Positions 46,322 through 54,869 of a stretch of 64,000 nucleotides of DNA are shown here, in pieces (the first letter of the stretch is position 1; each line of letters begins with the position of its first letter). The translations under genes were made by a program, and so were the position numbers. The DNA is from Rhodoglobus sp. Lineage in GTDB: Bacteria > Actinomycetota > Actinomycetes > Actinomycetales > Microbacteriaceae. The notes beneath the pieces are model-generated. The model was not told the DNA's origin and did no database searches. It saw only the letters and a list, made by a program, of their open reading frames with translations. The stretch is from contig JAODAQ010000039.1 of NCBI GenBank assembly GCA_025463515.1, positions 1 through 64,000 of the forward strand, written 5' to 3'.

Positions 46322-46963
46322 ATGCAACTCTTCCTCACCATCGTCAGCGGTCTCGCGTGGACGATCGTCTACATCGAGTCGATCCGTCTCGGCTTCAAGC
46401 ACAAGACCTACGCCATGCCCGTTGCGGTGCTCGGGCTGAACATCGCCTGGGAGACGATCTACGGAATCCACGGCCTGAGCGAGTCGATCGACGCCCAGAC
46501 GATCATCAACCTGCTCTGGGCGGCGGCCGACGTCGTGATCGTCTACACCTTCTTCCGCTTCGGCCGCTCGGAGCTGCCGAAGTTCGTGACCCGCCCGCTC
46601 TTCATCGGCTGGGGTGTCGTGATCTTCGGCACCGCCTACGCCGTGCAGGCGCTGTTCATCGCCGAGTTCGGATGGATGGACGGTGCCCGCTACTCCGCGT
46701 TCCTGCAGAACCTGCTGATGTCCGGACTGTTCATCGCGATGCTGGTAGTGCGCCGGAGCACTCGGGGCCAGTCCCTAGTGATCGCGGTCGCCAAGTGGCT
46801 GGGCACCCTCGCTCCCACCATCCTCATCGGAGTACTGGGCAACCTGCCGTTCATCATCGGGATCGGGCTGCTGTGCAGCGTGTTCGACCTGATCTACATA
46901 GGCATGCTGTGGTGGGCGAAGAGGAACCCGGCGGCGCTCTCTGCAGACCTCGCACGCGCATGA
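46322..46963 (+). CDS. Transmembrane terpene cyclase-like (Pyr4/PaxB family) integral membrane protein
   Basis: 213 aa, about 7 TM; NIAWETIYGIHG (conserved Glu) and LLCSVFDLIYIGMLWWA (conserved Asp) reminiscent of the Pyr4-type catalytic acidic residues. Confidence 0.58.
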   Translation: MQLFLTIVSGLAWTIVYIESIRLGFKHKTYAMPVAVLGLNIAWETIYGIHGLSESIDAQTIINLLWAAADVVIVYTFFRFGRSELPKFVTRPLFIGWGVVIFGTAYAVQALFIAEFGWMDGARYSAFLQNLLMSGLFIAMLVVRRSTRGQSLVIAVAKWLGTLAPTILIGVLGNLPFIIGIGLLCSVFDLIYIGMLWWAKRNPAALSADLARA

Positions 46964-48468
46964 CAGCTGTCGACGTCCTGATCGCGGGCGCGGGCCCCAC
47001 CGGTTCTGCGCTGGCGCTGGACCTGGTCAGGCGCGGGCTCTCGGTCCGGCTGATCGACAAGGCCGATCAGGCCTTCACCGGATCGCGCGCGAAGGGCGTG
47101 CAGCCCCGCACGCAGGAGGTGTTCGACGATCTCGGCGTGCTAGCGGATGCCCGTGCGATGGGTGGCGCGTACCCTCTGGCGGGCATCCATCTCGGGCCTG
47201 TCGTGATCCCGTGGCGCATGCAGCGACAGTCGAAGGCGACGAACGACGTGCCGTACCCGAACATCCTTCTCCTGCCCCAGTCGCGAACCGACGCTGTCTT
47301 GCATCGCGCCCTCGCGCGCGTCGGGATGATCCCCGAGTTCGGCGCAGCGCTCGAGAGGTTCGAACAGGATGAAACCGGAGTCACGTCACATCTGAGCACC
47401 GGCGAGACCGTCAGGTCGCGCTATCTTGTCGGGGCGGATGGCGGCGGCAGCACCGTGCGTCGCGGTGCGGGCATCACCTTCACGGGGTCGACGGACTCAG
47501 ACGATCGCACCTTGATCGTCGACGCCTCGATCGACGGCCTCTCGCGGAGGTACTGGCACATGTGGCCCAAGTCGGGGGGCCGCGCCGTGGCGGCGTGTCC
47601 GCTGCCGCACGGCGACCAGTTCCAGCTCATGATGCGATTGACTCCCGAAGAAGACGTCGATCTGGACGAGGGTGCGCTCGCCGAGCGCTTCCGGGCCCAG
47701 ACCGGCTACCCGCTGCGAGACGTGACCTGGACATCCGTGTTCCGGCCCAACGTGCGCCTGGTCGAGCACTACCGGGCAGGCCGCGTGCTCCTGGCGGGCG
47801 ACGCAGCCCACGTGCACACTCCGGCGGGGGCACAGGGGCTCAACACCGGGGTGCAAGATGCCAACAACCTCGGCTGGAAGCTGGGGCAGGTACTCGCGGG
47901 CGCTCCCGAGGGCCTGCTCGACAGCTACGAGGCCGAACGGCGCCCCGTCGCCGCCCAGGTGCTGGGCCGGTCGAGCGAGCTGTACAAGGGAGTCGAGCGG
48001 GGCGGTGTGGGCGGATTGCGCCGAGGAGACGAGGAGCGCCAGCTCTCCCTGACCTATCGCGGCGGCCCGCTCGCGGCCAAGGGCTCGCAGGCGACGGCTA
48101 CCCTTCACGTCGGCGACCGGGCTCCCGACGCCCTGTGCGCCGGTGTATCAGTGGCCAGCCTCTTCGACGCCTTCCGGGGTCCGCACTTCACGCTGCTGGT
48201 CTTCGGCGAGATCGCGCGCGCCGACATCGCGGGGCTTCGCTGGCCGGATGCCGGAGCCCAGCTGCACACGTACGCCGTGCACGATCGCGGCGAGCCGGCG
48301 GGAGGCGTCGTAGTGGACCGAACCGGCGAGCTTCGCGCCCGTTACGGGATAGCCGGTGACGCCGTGGTGCTCGTGCGCCCGGACGGCTATATCGGGGCGA
48401 TCGGCACCGGGCAGTGGTCGAGCATTCTCGAGTCGGCCCGAGAGCGCCTGGCGCCCGCAGGACGCTGA
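46960..48468 (+). CDS. FAD-dependent aromatic monooxygenase (PHBH/PgaE-type)
   Basis: VDVLIAGAGPTGSALALDLVRRGLSVRLIDK; VLLAGDAAHVHTPAGAQGLNTGVQDANNLGWKL; ATGA-coupled. Confidence 0.92.
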   Translation: MTAVDVLIAGAGPTGSALALDLVRRGLSVRLIDKADQAFTGSRAKGVQPRTQEVFDDLGVLADARAMGGAYPLAGIHLGPVVIPWRMQRQSKATNDVPYPNILLLPQSRTDAVLHRALARVGMIPEFGAALERFEQDETGVTSHLSTGETVRSRYLVGADGGGSTVRRGAGITFTGSTDSDDRTLIVDASIDGLSRRYWHMWPKSGGRAVAACPLPHGDQFQLMMRLTPEEDVDLDEGALAERFRAQTGYPLRDVTWTSVFRPNVRLVEHYRAGRVLLAGDAAHVHTPAGAQGLNTGVQDANNLGWKLGQVLAGAPEGLLDSYEAERRPVAAQVLGRSSELYKGVERGGVGGLRRGDEERQLSLTYRGGPLAAKGSQATATLHVGDRAPDALCAGVSVASLFDAFRGPHFTLLVFGEIARADIAGLRWPDAGAQLHTYAVHDRGEPAGGVVVDRTGELRARYGIAGDAVVLVRPDGYIGAIGTGQWSSILESARERLAPAGR

Positions 48469-48501
48469 ACCACCACGTACGCTGGACCCACCAGCGAAAG
48501 G

Positions 48502-48753
48502 ATGCACATGCCTGACTACGCCTTCGGAGGCCCGGCCGACATCGACCGCGCGATCGGATTCCTCGTGCAGCTCGACAACGAGCAGCGCAACGCCCTCGCC
48601 GTGCTAGAGATCGACGACGCTCTCGCCGAGCTGCAGCGCGAGTTCGAGAAGTCGTCGGCCGATGCTTCGTACCGCCCGGACAACGACTTCATCGCGCGCC
48701 TGAGTGGCTACCTCGAGATGGCCGACGACAGCGAGAACGAAAAACTGGCCTGA
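48502..48753 (+). CDS. Small hypothetical protein
   Basis: MHMPDYAFGGPADIDRAIGFLVQLDNEQRNALAVLEIDDALAELQREFE; in-frame, not overlapped by a better ORF. Confidence 0.55.
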   Translation: MHMPDYAFGGPADIDRAIGFLVQLDNEQRNALAVLEIDDALAELQREFEKSSADASYRPDNDFIARLSGYLEMADDSENEKLA

Positions 48754-48822
48754 CGCGCGGCCAGACGGCGAGCGTATCGTGGGGATCACCGAGCTCGATC
48801 CCACCGACGCAAGGAGCGCCTC

Positions 48823-49530
48823 ATGGCCGATTCACCCTCTGTAGTCCTCGTGCACGGAGCCTTCGCAGATGCGAGCGGCTATGCCGGGGTCATCCGCGAA
48901 CTCGAATCCTCGGGCATCACCGTCTACGCGCCGGCCAACCCGCTGCGCAGCCTGACGGTCGACGCCGATTCGATCGCGGCCTTCGTCGCCGCGATCCCCG
49001 GGCCGGTCGTGCTCGTGGGCCACTCCTACGGCGGCGCCGTCATCACCCAGGCCGGTGACCTGCCCAACGTCACGGCGCTCGTGTACATCGCCGCGTTCGG
49101 GCCGGACATCGGGGAGAGCGCGCTGAGCGTGCAGGAGCCGTTCCCGCCGTCGGCGCTCGCGACGAGCGCGCGGCCCACGGCCTACGACGCGGTCGGCAGC
49201 CCGGGCGGTCCCGAGATCTACATCGACCGCGCGCAGTTCGCCGCGACGTTCTGCGCCGACCTGCCCGCCGAGGAGGCCGCCGTCATGGCCGTCACGCAGC
49301 GGGCCATTGCGGCCGCGGCGCTGGGCGAGCCGGCGACCAAGGCCGCCTGGAAGACGAAGCCCTCGTGGTTCCTGGTCGCCGCCGACGACCACGCCATCAA
49401 CCCCGACGCCGAGCGGTTCATGGCGAAGCGCATGAACGCGACGACCGTCGAGGTCGCCGCGTCGCACGTCGTGTTCATCTCGCAGCCGAAGGCGACCGCA
49501 GACCTCATCCGGGCGGCGATCGCCGGGTAG
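48823..49530 (+). CDS. Alpha/beta hydrolase
   Basis: SVVLVHGAFADASGYAGVIRELESSGITVYAPANPLRSLTVDADSI...VVLVGHSYGGAVITQAG. Confidence 0.92.
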   Translation: MADSPSVVLVHGAFADASGYAGVIRELESSGITVYAPANPLRSLTVDADSIAAFVAAIPGPVVLVGHSYGGAVITQAGDLPNVTALVYIAAFGPDIGESALSVQEPFPPSALATSARPTAYDAVGSPGGPEIYIDRAQFAATFCADLPAEEAAVMAVTQRAIAAAALGEPATKAAWKTKPSWFLVAADDHAINPDAERFMAKRMNATTVEVAASHVVFISQPKATADLIRAAIAG

Positions 49531-49531
49531 C

Positions 49532-50212
49532 TCAGAGTAGGACGAGCACTCCGACCGCCACGAGCCAGGCCGACCAGGCGATGTAGGCGATCGGGGTGAC
49601 CGCTCCCGCGAGCTTCCACCCGTTCCGCTCGAACGGCCCGACGAACTCGAGTGAGCACGCCGCCAGGACGGCGCCGATCACGATGCCCGCGGTGCCGAGC
49701 CACCACGGCAGTGCGCCGGACTGCACGATCGCGACGCCCACGAGAGCACTCCACGCGCCGGTGAAGAGGTAGCCGAGGTGCTCGCCGACCGCGACCCCGA
49801 GGTAGCGGTTGAACGACTGGAAGACGATCTCGATCGCCTCGGCGCGCGCGGGGGAGGCGTGCTCGGCCTCGCGCGCCAGGTACGGCACGAGGAACGGCCA
49901 GCGCACGAGGCCGAGGAACTGCACCAGCGCGGCCAGCACTCCCACGGCCGTCGTGACGGTGAGGAGCGTGGCATCCGCCCCCCGCAGTTCGCCGGAGAGC
50001 AGGACGACCGCGGGTGCGAACGCGACTGCCGAGAACGCGAAGGCCCACCACAGCAGCACCAGCCGTGAGCCGCCGGCACGGAATCGGGCGAGCACCTCGC
50101 TCGTGGGCTTGCGCAGGATGTCCGGGTAGCCGAAGACGGCGGCGAGTGCGGCGAACGCGACGTTGAACGCGATCGGCAGGGCGATGAGCAGGATGCCCGT
50201 GGCGAGCGTCAC
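49532..50212 (-). CDS. Integral membrane protein (DUF4386-like)
   Basis: Multiple TM segments; RFRAGGSRLVLLWWAFAFSAVAFAPAVVLLSG; FNRYLGVAVGEHLGYLFTGAWS. Confidence 0.7.
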   Translation of the reverse strand: MTLATGILLIALPIAFNVAFAALAAVFGYPDILRKPTSEVLARFRAGGSRLVLLWWAFAFSAVAFAPAVVLLSGELRGADATLLTVTTAVGVLAALVQFLGLVRWPFLVPYLAREAEHASPARAEAIEIVFQSFNRYLGVAVGEHLGYLFTGAWSALVGVAIVQSGALPWWLGTAGIVIGAVLAACSLEFVGPFERNGWKLAGAVTPIAYIAWSAWLVAVGVLVLL

Positions 50213-50769
50213 GCGGCAACCGCCTCAGCGCGCGCGGGGCGACGACCCAGCAGCCCCCGCAGCGCGAGGCCGGTGGCGACGGTCACGAGAGCCGCGCCGC
50301 TGAGGCCGAAGGTGGCGAAGCCGCGCTGCTCGTCGACGATCACGAGCGCGCTGACCACCCAGCCCGCGGCCCAGCTCGCGCCGACGACGAGCGGCCAGGC
50401 CCACGTGCGAAGTAGCGCGGCCTGCGCGCCGCCGACGACCGCGCCGGCGATCGCGCCGAGGAGGGCGAGGCTGCCGAGGTCGGTGGCACCGCCGGTGACG
50501 AGAGCGGCGAGCGCGAGACCGAGTGCCATGCCCGCGGCGGTGACCGGGATCCACAGCGGGGACACGCGCGGGCGCAGCGCGAGCCACTGCGCGGTGCCGA
50601 TGACGGCCCCGGCGATGAGGCCGGCGAGGGCGGCCCAGCCGGGGCCGTCGGTCGTGCTCGCGACTTGGATGGCGAGGAGGCCTCCGAGGGGGAAGCCGAC
50701 GACGGTGGGGATCCATCTGAGGAAGGACAAGGGGAGCTCCGATTCTCGATAACGTACGTTGTACGCCAT
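50209..50769 (-). CDS. Hypothetical integral membrane protein
   Basis: Polytopic Gly/Ala-rich TM helices; ATG-coupled to the downstream membrane gene. Confidence 0.75.
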   Translation of the reverse strand: MAYNVRYRESELPLSFLRWIPTVVGFPLGGLLAIQVASTTDGPGWAALAGLIAGAVIGTAQWLALRPRVSPLWIPVTAAGMALGLALAALVTGGATDLGSLALLGAIAGAVVGGAQAALLRTWAWPLVVGASWAAGWVVSALVIVDEQRGFATFGLSGAALVTVATGLALRGLLGRRPARAEAVAA

Positions 50770-50834
50770 AACGTACAGCGTAAATCATCCTTCTGTCTAT
50801 CGAACATAGATTCGAATGTTGTTAGCATCGGAAC

Positions 50835-51467
50835 ATGAGCATCGCCTTCCAGACCTCACTCCTCGACGACATCTTCTCCGAGCCCGAGCTACGGCCCCTG
50901 GGTCTCATGGTCGAGCGCATCCCGCTCGAGAACGGCGCGTGGATCGACCTGCGCCCGGGCTGGCTCTCCAATTCAGACGCGCTCTTCGAGCGCCTGGCGG
51001 TCGATGTTCCCTGGAAGGCCGACAAGCGCGAGATGTACGACAAGATCGTGGCCGTGCCACGGCTCGTCTCGTGGTTCGGCGCCGGCGAGACCTTCCCCGA
51101 CCCGGTTCTCGTCGACGCGAAGGAGGCGCTGAACAACCACTACGGGCGTCCTCCCGGACAGGTGTTCGAGACTGCGGGCCTGTGCTTCTACCGCACCGGC
51201 GACGACAGCGTCGCGTGGCACGGCGACCGGGTGGGGCGCACGATCGAGCGCGACACCATGGTCGCGATCCTGTCAGTGGGCGCCGAGCGGTCCCTGTCGG
51301 TGCGGCCCAAGGGCGGCGGCCAGACGCTCAAGTTCGCGGTCGGCCACGGCGACCTGATCGTCATGGGCGGCTCGTGCCAGCGCACCTACGAGCACGCGAT
51401 CCTCAAGACCAAGCACGCCGTCGGCCCGCGCATCAGCGTGCAGTTCAGGCCGGTGTGGCCGCGCTAG
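50835..51467 (+). CDS. AlkB-like 2-oxoglutarate/Fe(II)-dependent dioxygenase
   Basis: NHYGRPPGQVFETAGLCFYRTGDDSVAWHGDRVG...ILSVGAERSLSVRPKGGG...MGGSCQRTYEHAILK...RISVQFRP. Confidence 0.88.
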   Translation: MSIAFQTSLLDDIFSEPELRPLGLMVERIPLENGAWIDLRPGWLSNSDALFERLAVDVPWKADKREMYDKIVAVPRLVSWFGAGETFPDPVLVDAKEALNNHYGRPPGQVFETAGLCFYRTGDDSVAWHGDRVGRTIERDTMVAILSVGAERSLSVRPKGGGQTLKFAVGHGDLIVMGGSCQRTYEHAILKTKHAVGPRISVQFRPVWPR

Positions 51468-52041
51468 CGGCCCTCTCCACCAGTTCCGCCGCCACGAGCT
51501 CGAACGGCTCCATGCTCTGCTCGGCCCGGCTCAGCACGACGCCGCCCTCGCTTGCGGCGACGAGGGTCGCGGCGAAGCGGGCAGCGGCCTGGGGCTGCAG
51601 TCCGCCCGTCTCGAACAGGGCGGCGAGACGCACGCGCCAGGAGCGGAACACGTCGGCGGCGGCGGCCAGCAGGTCGGGGGAGTCCGTCGCTACCGTGACC
51701 GCGAGCACGGCGCATCCGGCCCGCAGTTCTGAGCGCACGAGGACGCTGCGCCACAGCCCGAGGAAGGCCTCGGTCACCTGCACCGGCGTTCGCCCGGCCC
51801 AGTCGTCGACGGCCTGGAGCGCTCGCGAGCCGGCGAGGTCGATCGCCGCGGCGATCAGCTGGTCCTTGCCCTCCGGGAAGTGGTGGTACACCGACCCGCG
51901 CGGGGCGCCAGTGAGCTCGAGCACCTCGGAGAACGACGTGCCCTGCAGCCCCTGCATCGCGAGCAGGCGCGCGGCGCCCTCGACCATCCGGGTCTTCGTC
52001 TCGCTCGCCACCGCTTCCTCCTTGACTATGACGCTCGTCAT
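51445..52041 (-). CDS. TetR family transcriptional regulator (LmrA/YxaF-like)
   Basis: KTRMVEGAARLLAMQGLQGTSFSEVLELTGAPRGSVYHHFPEGKDQLIAAAIDLAG. Confidence 0.9.
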   Translation of the reverse strand: MTSVIVKEEAVASETKTRMVEGAARLLAMQGLQGTSFSEVLELTGAPRGSVYHHFPEGKDQLIAAAIDLAGSRALQAVDDWAGRTPVQVTEAFLGLWRSVLVRSELRAGCAVLAVTVATDSPDLLAAAADVFRSWRVRLAALFETGGLQPQAAARFAATLVAASEGGVVLSRAEQSMEPFELVAAELVERAASAATPA

Positions 52042-52086
52042 AACTATGGTTCTATGCATCTCATCATAGTTTCGAAGGAGCCCACC

Positions 52087-52530
52087 ATGCCCATGATCGA
52101 CGTCTACGCGCCCGCCTCACTCTTCCCGGCCGATGCCGACGAGAAGCTCGGCACCGAGCTCACCCACGCGGTGCTTCGCGCTGAGGGCCACTACGAGGAG
52201 GTCATCGCGCCGTTCTTCACCGAGAACACCGCGGCCTTCGTGCACCGCCTGCCGGTCGTCTCGACGGCGGCCGCCTCCAGCGCGACCGCCGTGCGCGTGC
52301 AGATCGTCACGCCGCCCGGGTCGCTCAACCGCGACGGCCAGCGCCAGATCACCAAAGAGGCCACGGAGATCGTGCAGCGCCTCGCGGGCTCCGAGGTCAC
52401 GACCTGGGTGATCCTGACCGAGGCGGCCGAGGGCGGCTGGGGCCTCAGCGGCACGGCGTTCGGCAAGGAGGAGTTCGCGGCGCTCGCGGCACGTGCGGCA
52501 GCAGCTCGAGCTGCGGCGGCCGGAGCCTGA
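52087..52530 (+). CDS. Tautomerase-like protein
   Basis: MPMIDVYAPASLFPADADEKLGTELTHAVLRAEG...TWVILTEAAEGGWGLSG. Confidence 0.7.
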   Translation: MPMIDVYAPASLFPADADEKLGTELTHAVLRAEGHYEEVIAPFFTENTAAFVHRLPVVSTAAASSATAVRVQIVTPPGSLNRDGQRQITKEATEIVQRLAGSEVTTWVILTEAAEGGWGLSGTAFGKEEFAALAARAAAARAAAAGA

Positions 52531-52536
52531 CCCGTC

Positions 52537-52593
52537 GAGAGCGCAGTTGGCGCCCGCGCGCGTGGCGGAATCGAGCACCAACTGCACTCTCGC
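52537..52593. repeat. Intergenic inverted repeat cgagagcgcagttgg / ccaactgcactctcg
   Basis: 15-bp arms, 1 mismatch, 27-nt loop. Confidence 0.8.
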
Positions 52594-52842
52594 GGCCCCC
52601 GCGGTTCGGGGCACCGCGCGCAGGACATTTCGTGGCGGTGCAGCGCGCCCGGCCCGCAACTCTCGCCGAGGTGCCACTTGCTACGTGAACCGATCGTTCG
52701 GCCGCAACAACTGGCTTCTCGAGGGCGGTTCGTGCGCGGCGGAGCGCTCCTGTTCCGCCAGCCGGATGTCCTGCATTCGGTGAACGCCCCGGAGGGTCGC
52801 CCGGGGGACGCGTGCGGCGGCACCCCGGGCTAGCGTGGGGTC

Positions 52843-53826
52843 ATGGACCCCGTCGCCGCGCTCAACGAGATCGCGTACTGGATGGAGCGCGAGCTCGCGT
52901 CCCCCTTCAAGACGAAGGCGTTCCGGCACGCTGCATCCGTGCTCGCCGCCCTCCCCGCGGCCGAGGTCGCGGAGCGCAGCGCCGCCGGGCGCTGGACGGG
53001 GGTCGCGGGCGTCGGCGGCTCGACAGCGGAGGTCGTCCGCGAGGCTGTTGCCGGGGGCATCCCGAGCCGCCTTGCGGGCCTGCGCGCGAACGCGACGACC
53101 ACGACCAGCCCGCTGCGCAAGCAACTGCGAGGCGACCTGCACGCGCACAGCGACTGGTCGGACGGCACCACCCCGATCGGCGCCATGGCCGACACCGCGA
53201 CGTGGCTCGGCCACGAGTACCTGGTGCTCACCGACCACTCGCCGCACCTCCGGGTCGCGAACGGGCTGAGCCCCGAGCGGCTGCGCGAGCAGCTGGAGGA
53301 GGTCGCCAAGTACGACGTGCTCCTGTCGGGGATCGAGGTCGACATCCTCGACGACGGCTCGCTCGACCAGGTGCCCGAGCTGCTCGACCGCCTCGACGTG
53401 GTCGTCGCGAGCGTGCACTCCAAGCTCAAGATGGAGAAGGACGAGATGACCGCCCGGATGCTCGCCGCCATCCGCGACCCGCACACCGACGTGCTCGGCC
53501 ACTGCACCGGTCGCCTCGTCGAGGGCTCCCGGGGGACTCGGGGGCAGTCGGCGTTCGACGCGCGCGCCGTGTTCGACGCGTGCGCGGAGCACGGCGTCGC
53601 GGTCGAGATCAACTCCCGCCCCGAGCGGCAGGACCCGCCCGACGCGCTCATCGCGATCGCCCTCGACGCCGGCTGCCTGTTCTCCATCGACAGCGACGCC
53701 CACGCACCGGGCCAGCTCGGGCTCATCGACCTGGGCGCGGAGCGGGCCGAGGCGAACGGCGTGCCGGCCGACCGGATCGTGACGACCTGGCCGGTCGGCA
53801 CACTGCTCGACTGGGCGAAGGGCTAG
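52843..53826 (+). CDS. PHP domain protein with PolX-like N-terminal helix-hairpin-helix domain, no polymerase core
   Basis: N-term NEIAYWMERELASPFKTKAFRHAASVLAAL...GVAGVGGSTAEVVRE; PHP motif GDLHAHSDWSDGTTPI, DHSPH, SIDSDAHAP. Confidence 0.85.
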   Translation: MDPVAALNEIAYWMERELASPFKTKAFRHAASVLAALPAAEVAERSAAGRWTGVAGVGGSTAEVVREAVAGGIPSRLAGLRANATTTTSPLRKQLRGDLHAHSDWSDGTTPIGAMADTATWLGHEYLVLTDHSPHLRVANGLSPERLREQLEEVAKYDVLLSGIEVDILDDGSLDQVPELLDRLDVVVASVHSKLKMEKDEMTARMLAAIRDPHTDVLGHCTGRLVEGSRGTRGQSAFDARAVFDACAEHGVAVEINSRPERQDPPDALIAIALDAGCLFSIDSDAHAPGQLGLIDLGAERAEANGVPADRIVTTWPVGTLLDWAKG

Positions 53827-53836
53827 CGGTGCCCGT

Positions 53837-54793
53837 CTAAACAGCGGCATCCAGCTCGACGAGGCGGGTCGCCGTCTGCTCGTCGAGCACGAGGTGGGTG
53901 ATGACCCCCGCGCGCAGTGCGGCGAGCAGCGGGACGACCTTACTGTCGCCCGCGACGGCGCACACCCGCCGGGGCACCCTCCGCAGCTCCGCCGGGGTGG
54001 GGCCCGTTGCACGTTCGTTCAGGGTGAGGTCCTCATACGTGCCGTCGGCGCGGAGGAACACCGTGCAGACGTCGCCGACCACGCCCTCTGACTCGAGCAT
54101 CTCGATGTCCTCGGCCTCGAGGTACCCGGCCGAGTACACGTGGCTCGGCACCTCGCCCGCGACCGCGCCGATCGAGAACAGGGCGATGTCCGCTCGGCGC
54201 TGCACATCGAGCACGCGCGCGATGGAGCGCTCGCGCCACATCGCGCGACGGGTCTCCGCATAGTCGAAGAACGCCGGTACCGGGAAGAGGTGCACTGTCG
54301 CGTCGAAGGCGTCCGCGAAGCGAGCGATGAGGCTCCCGACGTACTCGACGCCCGAGGTGCGGTTGTTCGCGGCCCCGTTGAGCTGCACTACCGAGCTGCC
54401 GCGCGTCGGCTTCTTGCTGAGGTGCCGGGCGATCGCGCCGAGCGTCGTTCCCCAGGCGACGCCGAGCACCATGTCGGAGTCGAACCATCCCGAGACCATC
54501 CGCGCCGTCGTCATGGCGACCTGCTCGAGCCGCTCGGCGACGGTCGCGGAGTCCACGACGGGCACGACGTAGACCTCGACGCCGTACTGACCGGCGATGT
54601 ACTGGGCGACTCCGGGGGCTCTGGTCGGGGTCGGGCGCAGCGTGATCTCGACGAGCCCCGTGGCCCGGGCCTGCTTGAGCAGCCGGGAGACACTCGACCT
54701 CGACATGTGCAGTCGGCTCGCGATCGTCTCCATCTTGAGGTCCTGCAGGTAGTACATGGAGGAGGCGGCGAGCAGGGTCTCTTCACGGTCCAT
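53837..54793 (-). CDS. SorC/DeoR-like sugar-binding transcriptional regulator
   Basis: MDREETLLAASSMYYLQDLKMETIASRLHMSRSSVSRLLKQARATGLVEITL; VLGVAWGTTLGAIARHL; divergent from glpD. Confidence 0.92.
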   Translation of the reverse strand: MDREETLLAASSMYYLQDLKMETIASRLHMSRSSVSRLLKQARATGLVEITLRPTPTRAPGVAQYIAGQYGVEVYVVPVVDSATVAERLEQVAMTTARMVSGWFDSDMVLGVAWGTTLGAIARHLSKKPTRGSSVVQLNGAANNRTSGVEYVGSLIARFADAFDATVHLFPVPAFFDYAETRRAMWRERSIARVLDVQRRADIALFSIGAVAGEVPSHVYSAGYLEAEDIEMLESEGVVGDVCTVFLRADGTYEDLTLNERATGPTPAELRRVPRRVCAVAGDSKVVPLLAALRAGVITHLVLDEQTATRLVELDAAV

Positions 54794-54802
54794 GGACCCA
54801 TT

Positions 54803-54818
54803 CTGCACGTATGTGCAG
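54803..54818. promoter_or_regulatory. Palindrome ctgcac-gtat-gtgcag, candidate SorC operator
   Basis: 6-bp perfect arms in the regulator/glpD intergenic region. Confidence 0.6.
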
Positions 54819-54869
54819 GTTGCCTGCTCAATTTGCCAAACGATCCATGCGAAGTAATACGCTCTCCAC

